DNA from: Sinonovacula constricta
Taxonomy: Eukaryota > Mollusca > Bivalvia > Cardiida > Solecurtidae
Direction of reading: 5' to 3'
DNA: 64,000 nt
NCBI GenBank assembly: GCA_007844125.1
Contig: CM017556.1
Coordinates: 19,873,107-19,937,106 of the forward strand
Part shown: positions 1-12,865 of the stretch, in pieces
How the letters are laid out: every line of letters begins with the position of its first letter
How positions within the stretch are numbered: position 1 is the stretch's first letter
Translations under genes and position numbers: made by a program
Notes under the pieces: model-generated
The model's input: the letters and a program-made list of their open reading frames with translations, nothing else
Databases searched by the model: none
What the model was told of the DNA's origin: nothing

Positions 1-325
1 GTATCTGTTGCATTCAATTCAATTCGCCCTGAGCAATTCCATATAAAATTGCATTGCAATAGTCCAAGTGAAAAATAACAAGTTTCATTTGCAACTTTTG
101 ACAGATATTTGTGAATTCATTGCTGTTCTGCATTTTTTCTTCACATGTTCATTAAAGCTTAAGGACTAAATATGCCCCCAGATGTCGAATAAAAGGTTGA
201 GTTTTTATAGCATCACTAGCAATGTCTATTTGTTTTGTACTACATTTACCTAGCTGACCTGAACTGCCAAATATTATAAACTATAGAAGTGTCCATTTTA
301 AGTTTGTTCACATTCACCCATTTGT

Positions 326-526
326 TTATTGTGAATTGCATTGTTCTAGTTCAAAAATTGTGTTGCGCTTAGCTAGAGATGAAATAGTCTGAAATCGTTT
401 GTTTGCTGAATGATCATCTATGAACCCATATACTGTGACAGAAGGTGTAATCACGTCAAATAATGTCCCTGTGTAGGTCAAATAGAGCCAGGGTCCATGG
501 CAGTTACCTTGGAGAACACCACACAA
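326..526 (-). pseudogene. Decayed non-LTR reverse transcriptase fragment
   Basis: A 66-codon open stretch reads GVLQGNCHGPWLYLTYTG, then VYGFIDDHSANKRF. This resembles RT motif B (GVPQGSxxGPxLY) followed by the catalytic YADD-type motif, here FIDD, as in CR1/RTE-like retrotransposons. It has no flanking RT domain and lies downstream of the last visible TOLLIP exon. It is probably a remnant within that gene's next intron; the family is not assigned. Confidence 0.5.
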
Positions 527-711
527 ACACCATACTGGTTTCTAAGTTAACTTTATATGAAAGCTTTTTGATGATGTTTTGATAAATGGGATGTTTGTAT
601 ATTTGAAATATTTTATCCAAGGTTTAATTTTGACAAAACTATTCACTTATATGATAGCATTGTGTCATTGCTTGCATTAGCCATTATTGCTTAGCCATAT
701 TATTTTCTTAC

Positions 712-3700
712 CTCATCAAATATTTCCACATAAATATTCTCCACCCCATGAGGAAGGTAACTGGAAAAAAAAGAATTATACTTATATTTAATGTTACTTA
801 AATGTAGACGAAAGTTTACATAAAAATAAATAATGTACACAAACCTTTTAAATATTAAATACAAGACCCATTTATAATAAAATAACAATATACAAATCAA
901 AGGATGAAATAGTCATAGTGGCGTCGGGCAGAAGAACTACTGCATTGGGTGCTGAAAGCTGAACATGATGACATAATGACTAATAAAGCAAACCAAAGTG
1001 ATTTAAAAAAACAACAAAAAACAGTTCTTCTCTACCTGTCAACGACCTCTAAGGATGTGGTGTGTTTTAGTGGGGGTTTTTTATTGGTTTTTTTTGTTTC
1101 TTTTTGTTTTGCAAACAATTATGTAGACAAGTTTAAAAAGAACGGACAGGCAGCAGGGCAGTAAAATCTTGCAAATTGAATCCTAGCGGAAATCACAAAT
1201 AGACAGTAAGATGCTTCTGGCTTCTGCTTTCAGATTTCTTCGCACTAATCAATAGGCATTCACAATTTAATTATAATTAAAATATTAAAACTAAGACAAA
1301 CTGATTTCTTTATTTTAACATTTAATGATGAAGTTTTGGTGAAGAAATGTTTCTGTTGACGATTAATCATTATTATTTCAAAATTATCAAATGCGTGTTT
1401 ACACTTTCATGTAGTGGTTAGAAATATGTGGGTACGAAATTGCAATTCATTTAACACAGTCCATGGGGCCAAATTGTTGGCCTCACCTGATTTTTTTTTT
1501 GGTTGCATAAGTGTTTGTTTGGTTAAGCTGTTCTTACACTCTGCTTCTGTTTTTGTAAAATGCATCAATATTTCCAGACTGAGAACATGTAATTTACGGA
1601 AATGTCAAGATTGTAAATCGAAAACTAGGTCAGACACATCTGACCATTTCTTTTTTGTAAACACTAGCAATCACTTATGACACAGGCAATATTCAGTTTG
1701 GTAAACATTCCTTCAATATACCACACATGTATGGAGGTTGAAGATCAAACTGACTACTTTGCATTTCAAGCCTGCTTCAGAATCGTCAAAATGGCTGCCT
1801 CTTTTACCGTGCTTTCTGTGTTATTTACAGTCAGCCTCAATGAGTTTCTAGCCATATTTTATAAGCAGATGAATCCATTATGGCCTGTTGAGTTTTATTA
1901 TTCTTGCTTCAACCTGTATTCTCAAAGTTTTGTTTTTTAACCATTTCCACTATCTCTGCGCTAGGGAACTTCAAAAGGTACATAGCCTAACTTTCGTAAC
2001 CAAGATATATGCTACATGTTTTCCAGTGTACGTCTGCTGCAACACCAACCACCCCTTACATATATATATATATTAGGTCTATTCCTTCATCAAAGCAATT
2101 CATTCATAAATGTTGCTGTCTTCTTCCGTGTTCAAATAATGCAAACTTTTTGCATAAGTTTTATTTGTACATCATTTTACTTTGCAATAACAGCAACAAT
2201 CACCATAATTTATATCAACTAGGTTATGAATAGAAAAATAAAAATTTTCTTGCACCTACGACACTAATTAATCCGCGTATGAACTTTTTGATGCTGCGTT
2301 ATTCAGCGCCAAAGTATGCATGAACACAGCATGATCCCTATATGCCCTCGAGCTTTGCTTGACGACATAAAAAATATTGAGTTTTTATTATCCAAATCAC
2401 ACACCTACAAGTCTTTTATACATTAAGACCATCATTTAAGCAATAACACAAGGTAGATACAATGTCTTGGATAATATAGCATGACATGAACACCAGACAA
2501 GGTATGACACCTTGTTACGGTAAATAAATTCTGGCACAAGGCCAAACAAATTTAAAGCAACACTTTTAGCTGACCTGAATGTTTGAAAAAGAGAGAGAGC
2601 TTTACCACTAAAAAATAATTCTGTAAAACTGGTATTTCTTGAGCAGGAATTGAAACAGTAGTAATCATGGTCCAATGGTCTACCTACAACACTAAAAGAG
2701 TGGGCAGTATTTACCTACCATTGCACTTCTCTGGCCCACTGTGGATTCTTGCCACCACTGCTGGCTGTGGGCGTTTCAATGACAGAATGTCCAACTCGTA
2801 TCCGACAGTAAGGATCCATTCTTGTCAAACCGTAATTCTTAACCAGCTTGGCCTGAAATTAGTTTGACAGATTTGCTTGCATATGTCTGATGACATAATC
2901 TTTAACTTTAAGAGGAAATAGAGCTGAATGCTTTGAAAGTGGTCATTGTGATTAAAAAAAAATAACTTTAAATAAATAAAACAACACAACTGAGAAAGGA
3001 TAGAAATAACTTCTAGTGAAATATTTACAATGTTTATCAATTATTGTTATGACTCCGAGTTAAGTTTTCTGCTGTGGTTGTCACAGTGTCTGGAGTAGGC
3101 GACTGAAGTATCAGACACTCATTCTCCGCACAAAGTTCAGTGGATCAATGCTGGAAAGACTGCATGCTTTCAAGTCAATTTCGATGCATTTTGACCAAGT
3201 CTTCCTTGGTCTACCTGAACCTCTGCAGCCAAGAATTGCCAGGCTTGTGACTGTGTTGAAATACATGTACATGTTCAAAATGTCCAATCTAGCTCACCCG
3301 CCATATATAAATAACCATGTAACCTCTTTAATCCCAAGCTTTAAGTGCAAAGATATTTTAAAATATTTTCAATTCATATAAATTTTAAATGATCTAGATA
3401 AATTAAAAGAATGAAATATATTCAACATAAACAAAACTTAAATATTCAACTAAACTTGAATAAAAAAAAGCTTCAATTTCTGTCTTCATAGCACAACTTG
3501 ATGAGGATTTAGCAAACAGTACAGATCCAGACCAGAAAGTTCAGAAGCTACACTATCTGCTGGTAAGGCTACAACACAATCCTACAAGAATATGCTAACA
3601 ATGAAACATTAACACATGTTAAATAGATTGAGAGCATTTAAAAATAAGTTGTACCTCACAAGACACATGCACATGATTGAGCATTACATAGCATTGTAAA

Positions 3701-5645
3701 TGCCGTACTTAATAAAATTATTGGGAATATCACAGAACACACATCTCTATTAAAACCTATATGCATGAAATTTTAATAATTAGGAATTTAGCATTTGTTA
3801 ACAAATATGATAGGTTTAACAAACTACAGTGTCTGCATTTGTCATTACCTGGACCACACTGATACAGAGTTTGCCTCTAATGTTGGCAGGCAGGGTTGTA
3901 TAACCAGCCTGTTGTTGAGCCTGAAGTATCTGGGCTACCCTCTCATCTGTCATGTACTGTTGCTGGTTTGGGCAGCCAATGCGAAGAAAATCACCTGGAA
4001 GCTCACCAACCATCACCTACAGCATTTGGGTTATTTATTTTATGTTTTTATAATATATATAAGGCTAACGGTTGTTAAGTGACTGTCACATTAAAAGCTT
4101 TATTACTTGGCAGTGATCACATATGTTAAACCAGTAAAAAAAGATGAAATCAATTGTTAATCGGTCGGTCTATACTTCACTCAGGAATCATTATAACCTA
4201 AACTGTCACCACAAACATGTCAAAGATCCTATTTGTCTCTTTTTTAATACATACCTGACCTTTGACATTTTGTGAGAGAAGAGGAATTTGTCATGATTGC
4301 CAGAATCACTACTCTATTTGCTTGATAAATAAGAGGAAACAATAGGAGATGAATTGGATTGGATTAGCCGTCTTTTCTCCGATACTGTGCAGTGAAATTT
4401 CTATCATTATAGAATAGGGGCACTTATGAGGTGCCCAGGGACTGAACCCGGTCGGTCCATTATACTGACACCGACAAGTCTATTGAGACACATATTTAGA
4501 AGTAATAAACGATAGTATTTGATAACTCAATGGAGAGAAATCGAAGAAACACGCTCTATCATTTAATCACAACCGTATAAGCTAAATATACTACAACTTT
4601 TGTAAGGTTGAGTCATTATTCAACTAAGTTCTTTCTTAATTATGAGTGATTTTTGAACAAGATTATATGTAGCTTTATTGACAATTTGTCATGGAAATGT
4701 CCAATCATACATTAATGATTGGAGGTCAACAGGCTTTATCGGATTTTAATGAGTGAAATATTTCATACTGAGAGGTCATGACATAATTGCGCAAAACTTC
4801 TGATGCTTGGTTAGCTGATATATTCTCCTAGTTTTGACAGATTGCCAAATTCCTTAGCTTAGCCATGCATGACAGATGGCTTTCTTGATTTTATCTCATC
4901 TTATTGTCCAATTATCAAAAATTATTTCCTGATAACTGGTTGCTATTGGTGTATTTGTATATAATTTGGTTTTTTATTTGTATGTATCTCAACAATTTTG
5001 TTTTTAAGTCTATGCATATTATATATAATCACATTTAAGCAATTCTATTTAATCTTTTAATATAACTTGAAAGTTTGTTTTTCATATCTGAAAAAAAAAC
5101 AACTCTGTTTTCACACGTACCCGTTACTAAAAGTATAATTTTTGTATATAAATCTACACATATAAAAGTTTTAGGTGCGAAACACAAGGTAGCTAAACAT
5201 CCATAAATTGTTGTTTTACCCGATCTAAAGTTAGATGCTGCTAGGTAGAATGGCAGGAAATGCCAGAAGACTTTGCATATTCAATGAGTAAAAAAAAAGC
5301 AAAGGCGTTTTTAGGACTGTTTTTTCATAAACAACTTTATGCCTTATTTGTACATCTATGTTTATCCTGAACAACGCAATGGTTTATTTGTAGGGCTTCA
5401 CTTATATTGAACAAAGTGATGGTTTTTTTTGTGCAGGAATATGGTTATCCTGAACAACATGTCAAAATCTGAAGTCAATTAGTTTGTCATAATAAGTGCC
5501 AGTATTTACTAAACGATTTATTTATTTTATCTATTCTAAGATTAGTAAGAGAAAGAAATGTAGATCGTTGTATTAAATTGATAAATAAACTAAATACCTG
5601 GCTTCGCCGACTAGTGGCATAAGATGTTTCGGGTCCTTCAGACAT
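712..5645 (-). CDS. TOLLIP: Toll-interacting protein (TOLLIP), 5' four coding exons; gene runs off the left edge
   Basis: Four exons join in phase, 5' to 3' on the minus strand: 5645-5598 (16 codons, [16 protein letters not shown]), 4016-3849 (56 codons), 2852-2719 (44 codons plus 2 nt) and 760-712 (1 nt plus 16 codons). All have GT-AG borders. The product matches TOLLIP: an N-terminal [11 protein letters not shown] block (family form IGELPQDFLRI), then the start of the C2 domain with [25 protein letters not shown] and [12 protein letters not shown]. About 133 residues are present; the rest of C2 and the C-terminal CUE ubiquitin-binding domain must lie left of base 1. In other animals TOLLIP is a cytosolic/endosomal adaptor binding phosphoinositides through C2, ubiquitin through CUE and Tom1 through its N-terminus, and it dampens TLR/IL-1 signalling. 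The first Met was chosen because it gives an in-phase first exon ending at a GT donor; an in-frame ATG 24 bases upstream is the alternative. Confidence 0.9.
3087..3566 (+). other. Two exon-like coding pieces on the strand opposite TOLLIP, unidentified
   Basis: Piece 1 follows a cacag acceptor near 3085-3088 and stays open to about 3,290, encoding [20 protein letters not shown] and then [20 protein letters not shown]. Piece 2 (about 3491-3566) lies between a tcttcatag acceptor and a gtaagg donor and encodes [20 protein letters not shown]. Both have amino-acid composition like real protein and stand out from the AT-rich introns. The phases of the candidate junctions between them do not match directly, so an intermediate exon or decay is possible. 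They could be a nested gene, a pseudogene or chance. The protein family is not recognised. Confidence 0.3.
4355..4480 (-). mobile_element. tRNA-derived SINE, 5'-truncated copy
   Basis: This is the 3' half of the SINE family seen complete at 27717-27991. It shares GGCACTTATGAGGTGCCCAG, the GAACCCGG(T/C)CGGTCCATTA block and the terminal ggattagccg segment. The tRNA-like head is missing. Confidence 0.75.
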
Positions 5646-6179
5646 TCTCGTAATTAAGATATGTGACACAGAAACTTAAAGACACATAATAGATCTATTG
5701 CAAATGACGTTTTGTTTTTATCAGCTTCCTGAAAGGGGAATAACTCTAGACGACGCAGAAAAAAGAAGAAGGAAATGGCACTCGGCTTACTTGGTAGCTT
5801 CGTCAACTCTGCAGTTAACCTCAGGGGAATTCGATCAAACGTACCCCTTCAAAAACTCTTTCTTTTATTAGGTCAAAACGTACCAGATCGAATTCAAAAG
5901 CCATGCCGTCTAACCTTACTTATTCATGACATTGTTACAACAAGAATTAATTGGTTATGAGGTGAGACATTCAAGGTGCCGTAGAGAGCATGTGCTTTAA
6001 ACAAGTAGATGACTATCCTGGGAGCGTAACACTCTCTTACAATGTCGATTAATTACATAAACATTTGACAGTAGCGAACCATAGCTCTGATGGGAAGTAG
6101 AATATTTGGTACTTTGTTCTCCGCTGCTGTCTCCGTGTTACCTCTTTGCAACAAGCGATGCAAGGGAACACAGGCATTG

Positions 6180-6354
<175 letters not shown>

Positions 6355-6958
6355 ACACACTCAGTACAATAAAGTTTCAGTATTAATATATATTTACATT
6401 AAACACAATTATCCGCTTATTTTTTATTTTGAAACTTCGTTATAACGAATGCTATGCTTATCTAACAGATAGAATGGTACAGTAGCATTGAAACTACACT
6501 TAAATACACAACAAATGTACTCATTTCTTTTTTCAAATTTACAGATTACATCACAGTTTGGAACAACAACAACAAAAAAAAAACTTTATAAGACACCGAT
6601 TGCAATAAAGAATATAAATGATTAAATTACATCAATTTAGTTTTGAAAATAAATTTACCCTGTAATTGTCCGCTAATTGTTGTGTCTTTCCAAGAAACCT
6701 AGAGGAGTCGCCACAATAAAAAAAAAATTGCAATTGCAATTAACAAAAATATGTGATAACAACACTTTACTTTTGAAGTTAAACTTACCCTGTAAATGTC
6801 CGCTAATTACAGTGTCGATCTAGGAAAGTTTACACGAGTCGGCACAATCATCGAAAATGTTAATCGAAAATGGTGTGATAAATAAAGGAAATCTTCATTT
6901 TATATTATATTATTAACAAATTCATTAATTTAACAATAATTGTTATAAAAGAAAAGAG

Positions 6959-7075
6959 CGGGCCTTCTTGACTCACCGAAGTGGGCCTTCTTGACCCACC
7001 ACATTGGGCCGTCTTGACTCACCAAGTAGGCCGTCTTGGACCGGGCCGTCTTGGTTTTGGGCCTTCTTGACCCGA
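6959..7075. repeat. Minisatellite, about five units of GGGCCTTCTTGACxCACC type
   Basis: Diverged GC-rich units of 18-26 bp repeat the core GGGCC(T/G)TCTTG. They stand out from the AT-rich surroundings and lie at the right end of the 954-bp insertion. Confidence 0.8.
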
Positions 7076-7775
7076 TACCCTCCGCTACATCTGTACATAG
7101 TTACATGCTGCATTGCTAACACCGGTATACTCGGTTTCCTTTGTAAAATAATACTTCGCCAAACAGCTGCAGATCCCTTTAAATGTCAGCTATTTTTATT
7201 ATAATTGCAAACTACATATTATTGTTGCAAGGTATAATGTGAAAGACGGAATACTCAGTTCTTTTCTTTGAAAAGATCTCTCGGAACAGCTGCGTTTTGT
7301 TTTTGTTTGTTTTTTGCCTGCTACTCTATCGTCCCTATAAAATGCATTCCGTAATAGGCACCGCTCTGGAGAGCAGCGCCAATTAAATAAGATCAGTCAG
7401 AATGAACATTAAAGAAACTCTCATTGGTAGAAATGCCAGAGAAAAATCAAATACCGTAGTGTCCCTATTAAACGCCCCGGGTAGCATTTTCAATGGGGTA
7501 TATTTTTTAGTCATGAAAGTCCGAAATCAATTCCCGACGGTTCTGTTGTACATGCTATAATTTATGAAAACACCAATTGATCCTATATACGCACCCCCTT
7601 AAATGAAATGCATGTCAAATACCACAAAACACTACGTTGACACCATATCGTCTAACTGCTTTCGTCACTAATAAAGTTGCACAACGGATGTCTAATGTCT
7701 AGTAGGCGCATAATAATGTAAATTTCTAAAGACACCATTTTGTATAACAGTGTGGTGTACCTGGAAAATCGTATT

Positions 7776-8227
7776 CAGGGGCGTGCCTAGACGACTTTTG
7801 TGTATACGCACTCCTGCTAGAGGGGTCCGGCATGCTCCCCCCAGAAAAAAGTTTTTACTACATAACGCCGTAGGTGCATTCTGGGGCGTTTTTAAACATA
7901 AAAAAATTGCCAATAACTATCATTTGAAATAGAAAATACGTCATACTTTTTCAGGTGTCTTTATAACGCTTCATAATGTATACAAAACATTTTTTTCCTG
8001 AAAACAAGAAATAGTAGTAAAATTAAGACTATATATGTATATAGTCAAACAAGAAAAGGATGGGTGTAAGTTAGACACTTGTAATTATGAATGATGAAAA
8101 CCCCTTGATCTTACAGGTAGTGCCTAACCCGGGTTAGGCGACGATTTTTATTCGCTTTTTGGCGTTTTTATTTTTTCAATTTCTGGAAGCCACTGTGCGT
8201 AAGTGCGTAACGGCAGGCACGCCCCTG
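7776..8227. mobile_element. MITE, hAT-like, 452 bp
   Basis: Terminal inverted repeats CAGGGGCGTGCCT / AGGCACGCCCCTG are flanked by GTATT at 7771-7775 and 8228-8232. The interior shares CCCGGGTTAGG and a GCGTAAxTGCGTAAxGGCAG segment with the element at 42589-42959. It has no transposase ORF and so is non-autonomous. The termini are typical of hAT elements, but only 5 bp of target duplication is evident instead of 8. Confidence 0.75.
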
Positions 8228-8232
8228 GTATT

Positions 8233-9480
8233 GTATTTCTGACCTTATTTCTGGGTATGTGTCTGAGTTGACTTTGACACACTTATTGTTAGGTAAGTCC
8301 GCTTGTTGAATGTCAGAGATACACTCTCAGGTATATCTGCAATAAATGAACATAATTAATAGGCTGATCAAATTGACGTTGAAACTGTATAGAGGTAAGA
8401 CATAATTAACATTGAGTAATACGACTTTTCTGCTGGTGATTTGTTCGGGAGTCTTCACACTGCACTATACGCCAACATGTACCACTCTTCGACTTATCAC
8501 ATAAAATGTTGACACAAACTGCCCATTTTTTCCTGGCTCTATTTCCCGTTCTTAGTGTTTGCATATTTGTATTCAGCCAACAAAATATGTCAGTATACAT
8601 TTTTTAAAAATTACAGTCATCTTCCAGCAAACAATAGCCTAATTGGAGCTTTATTGAAGTTTACCTGTATGTAAAAGAATTATTGAATGTAAATAAATTG
8701 TGCCTAAATTAACAGGTTGTTTTCTTTTGGATGGATGTTTCAAAAGTTGTGCAAAACTTCGCCAAATAATTGACAGTTCAGTGAAGAGAAATTGAAGTTG
8801 AAATAAAACGGTAAGTATATACAAAAAGCCTTTTCCGAGAATACTTAAATGGACGAATTATGCGTAAAACTCAATCTCCGAGACGATACTGTTTTTCTTG
8901 CGGTGCGTTTATTGAATATTGTATCAGTCTTAGTAAAACTGCGGTTTAATCATATCAGCTTTGAGACGTTTTCCCATAATACCGCTATCTGGAGTTTGAG
9001 CAACAACAAAAAAAATCATCATTTTCAGTAAGCGCTGGTTTTGTTTTTCCACAGAAGGCACGGACTTTTTCATATTGCCAAAACAGGCTAAAAAATCAAA
9101 TCACAGACAAAAATTAATCCTAATTCTGAGTGTCTCTTTAAAGAACAGCTACATCGGTTTAGTCATACTTATTTCATTTTCGATAAATAATTTCAAAATA
9201 ACATATCAGTTTAAACCTATTTTATGCTAGCGAAAAAGTCAATCAGGCGCACCGCCATACTTTGTCAATATATTGGACCCGATGTCGCGGCCGCTGTTCT
9301 GTCGTCTCTACAAAATCAGTAATTTTTACAAGACACATAACGTCGGTATTGGCCAATCCTTATTTAACCTAACACCCCAAATTAGAGTCGTTAAATCATC
9401 CTGACAGTTTTATTATTGGGTTGTGGACACAATGCACTTTGACTTAAATCACTAAATTTCCGTAATACAAAGCTTTTTCT
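8233..9480. other. Intergenic AT-rich DNA
   Basis: No exon, RNA gene or element with recognisable ends was found. Open frames here are short and of random composition. Confidence 0.5.
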
Positions 9481-9519
9481 ATGTTCCTGTAAACGACATT
9501 TCCTGAAAATTTCATAAAA

Positions 9520-9990
9520 TATATTATTATTATCATCATTATCATCTATCTATCTCTGAATACTGCCTACCCTCGGATGAGGATTATTGGCAGGAAAGGT
9601 GCTGCGTCGAAGAGTGTTAGTTAAGAGATGGTGAAGAGTGAATTTTGTGCTACCGCTTCAGGGTGTCTTGACAATGTGCTTTATGTGCAAATTAAAATGT
9701 TAGTTCATGATAAAGATAAAATCTGATAAAAACACTTGTTGATAATTAGTGGTTTATTTGGGACACTGCCTTGCTGAACATGGCATTGTCAGTCACTACG
9801 GCTATGCTGTGTGGTAGTTTATTCCAAAGGGTTAATGAATGTGGAAAAAAGGAGTATTTAATGAAATCGCGAGGTGTGTGTATCATTTGTAAGTAGTAAG
9901 GATGTTGATGCCTAGTTATTCTGTGGGGAGCTTGAATATAAGGAGGAAACTTGACGGCAACAAGGTTGTGGTATATTTTATGGAAGAATC
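9520..9990 (-). pseudogene. 3' end of an L2/CR1-type non-LTR retrotransposon
   Basis: The minus strand encodes RFFHKIYHNLVAVKFPPYIQ, then RITRHQHPYYLQ and YSFFPHSLTLWNKLP. This is the conserved C-terminal tail of CR1/L2-class polyproteins (typically IHxxxDYYKYSFFPLTIxxWNALP). The frame ends at 9746, and a TAGA/TAA microsatellite at about 9520-9550 may be the element's 3' tail. The 5' side is cut off by a (TTA)n tract, so only a 5'-truncated copy remains. Confidence 0.75.
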
Positions 9991-9992
9991 TA

Positions 9993-9993
<1 letters not shown>

Positions 9994-10051
<58 letters not shown>
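9994..10051. repeat. (TTA)n microsatellite
   Basis: About 19 uninterrupted ATT/TTA units. It produces a poly-Asn or poly-Leu frame that is not a protein. Confidence 0.98.
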
Positions 10052-10053
<2 letters not shown>

Positions 10054-10135
10054 TGTTATCATCATCATCATTATGCAATAATAATAATCATTTTGAGCAG
10101 AAAAAAAATGATGTCAATAGTATGTTCTTTGCGGA

Positions 10136-10596
10136 ATAGATAGTTTCCACATTACTGAAGATCCCTTATCTTGGCAGCCATCTTTGATGGTAACTTCAAG
10201 GGATTGTCAGATGAATTGTATAGAAGCGAAAATGTTATTTTCTTGTTATTTCTTCATTTGATGTCCAAAAATTAAAAGTTCTACACCATAGCAAAGCTCT
10301 TGAAATTTATATTTTTAGAAAGCATTTTTTTTTTAAAATTGATAAATGCACAAAGAATTAATACACAGAAATAAATGAAATTGTTGGCTTATATTTAAAC
10401 AAAATAAACAGTGTATAACACTTTATAAAATCTGTTTAATTTGATATAAAATTTAGTAAAATAGACTGAAAAAAGACACAGGTGAGTTTAATGCCTCACA
10501 TATTTCCAGATTTCGGTCTGCATTAGCTTCTGCCTTCAAAGATGGCTGCCTTAAACTGTCTATCATTGCATGTGACACCACATGGAAACTATCTAT
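10136..10596 (-). mobile_element. TIR family copy 1 (461 bp), inverted relative to the other copies
   Basis: Ends ATAGATAGTTTCCAC and GGAAACTATCTAT are inverted repeats. The interior has GGCAGCCATCTTTGATGG near one end and CTGCATTAGCTTCTGCC near the other, as in the copies at 11439, 29238, 40827 and 41623. It has no ORF, so it is a non-autonomous element of unassigned superfamily. Confidence 0.8.
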
Positions 10597-10883
10597 TCTG
10601 ACGTCACATTTAAATGACGACACAACGTCGTTACGTGCACGTCGTCATGACTTCATATAATCTTTTTAGGTGTAGAACACGTTTTATAATAGAAAGGGAC
10701 GTCAATAATTTCAAAGTTAATATTTAGGTCAGAAAGGGGTTGGGGGCATAGTAAAATGGACAGACAGACATTTTTTTCAGGTTTTTATGGTAAGTTTGTC
10801 GAATCATAGCCATGGTTATTAACGTCTCTGTTTCTAAAGCCAACTTTTAATTGTGTTCGCAATGTTCAATTGTTTAATATGTC

Positions 10884-10886
<3 letters not shown>

Positions 10887-10953
<67 letters not shown>

Positions 10954-10964
10954 AGAGAGAGAGA
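10887..10964. repeat. (GA)n microsatellite
   Basis: Nearly perfect GA dinucleotide run with a few A substitutions at the right end. Confidence 0.98.
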
Positions 10965-11438
10965 ATGTGCAGTTATAGATACTCAGTATTAGAGTTGTGT
11001 CCCTTTAATGTTAATTAATTATGGGAAATTAATAAAAATGGATGCTTGTTGATGCGAGTTAACTGCTTTCAAAGTAAGTGATTTAATTAAAAGAATCAAT
11101 ACTATGGATAATAGTTTTATAATTATATATTCTACATCATTCTAGTTTCTAATTAAGTACTAAAAGTTAATAATCCCTGCTGCAATCTTGAAAATATGAC
11201 TAATAACAGAAGCCAATTGAACGAAATTTACTATGAAAACACACTATCTCCAGAGAATGAATTTAATTGGTACAAAATAGCTTAAAACAAGAACAACGTT
11301 GCAGCAGTATCGCAGAAGATTAATGGAGCCATTGACTGATCCCTTACTGGACCGACTTTAATCCAAATAAATTGGTGAACGTAGTTGAAACCTTTCAAAA
11401 TCACATCGTGCCTTGTGTAAAATTGAGTCAGTCAGTAT

Positions 11439-11963
11439 ATAGATAGTTTCCATGTGATGTCATCGACACTGATAAGACAGTTTCAGGCAGTCATCTTTGT
11501 GGGCAGAAGCTAATGCAGGCCGAAATTAGGAAATATGTGGTGTATTTAACTCACCACTGTGTTTTTATTTTTCAGTCTATTTTACTGAATTCTATATCAA
11601 ATTAAACAGCTTTTATAAAGTATTTTAAATATCAAAACTATATTTTGATAGTTTAAATGGTTAAAGAAATACAACCGAAAATGATACACTGTTCAATTTG
11701 TTTTAAGTATGAGCCAATAGTTTTATTTATTTCTGTATATTAATTCTGTGTGCATTTATGAATTGTAAAAATATTGTATTCTAAAAATATGAATTTCAAG
11801 AGCTTTCCATTTGTGTAAAGCTTTTAATTTTCGTACCCCAATTGAAGATATTACAAGAAAATAAAATTTACCCTTCTATACAATTCATATGAAAATCCCT
11901 TGAAGTTACCCACAAAGATGGCTGCCAAGATAAGGGATTTTCACTGATGTGGAAAATATCTAT
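11439..11963 (+). mobile_element. TIR family copy 2 (525 bp)
   Basis: It starts ATAGATAGTTTCCATGTGAT and ends AAAGATGGCTGCCAAG...GGAAAATATCTAT. It is longer than its relatives and lies in inverted orientation to copy 1, about 840 bp away. Confidence 0.8.
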
Positions 11964-12865
11964 AATACAAATGGATAAAACAAGCATTTAGCAAGTCTGT
12001 GTGTCTCAGTCAACAGGGCAGACAGACTTTTTCTTACAATAGATCCCTGGCTTGAATCTTTCAATAACCAAACTTTTTATATTTTGGGCATTATTACTGG
12101 ATTATTATTGGATCTGTGATGTCAAACATCATGATCAAGTCTCATCTGCCAAACTGCACTTGAAGCTTGGGATTAAAGAGGTTACAGCTGTCCTATGCTC
12201 ATCGCGACTGAGCTTGTATGGGCACATTCAATGTTCTACTTCATAGTTCAACACAGTCACTTGCCTAGCAATCCCCTGGTAGAGGTCATGGCAGAACAAG
12301 AAAAACTTTGTCGGAATGTGTCAGGAGTGACCTGGAAGTGTGCATTCTGTCTAGCACTGATCCACTGAACAGAGTTGAATAGGAAGCAGGTATAAGACAC
12401 TCGAACTGCCTGCTGCCAACCCCAGAAATTGGGACACATGCAGCCATATTCTAAACTTTGGATCAGACAGACAGCCAGTCAGACATTATTACATGTTTGT
12501 CTTTTCCTTTCTGCTTCATGATAACAGCAACTTAAATTTTTCATAAAAGTAGTTTTTTTTGTATTATTTTTAAACCATTAACTATTTAAAAATATGTTAT
12601 GGATTTGGTAAACCAATGTTCCTGCTAAAATAAGTATGGCTTTAAGTTGCATTCCAACTTTGCAGTTGTTCAGCTGATTTAAACCCTAATGTTCCTAATG
12701 TTGTGAACCAGACAGAATAATTTCTGTAACACCAATTTGTGAAATTTAATTGTTGATTTTCTTGGATATATTTCATGAAAATGTTTGTTGTCATGCATAT
12801 TCTTAATTTGTTGTCTGTTCCTTCTGTTTGCAGACTTTGCGACATTCAAAGGGTCATTCAAGAAA

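Noticed and set aside
12052..12246. Possible retrotransposon C-terminus (RLSLYGHI resembles RxRWxGHV)
   Set aside because: The match is too short and there is no flanking RT or knuckle region.
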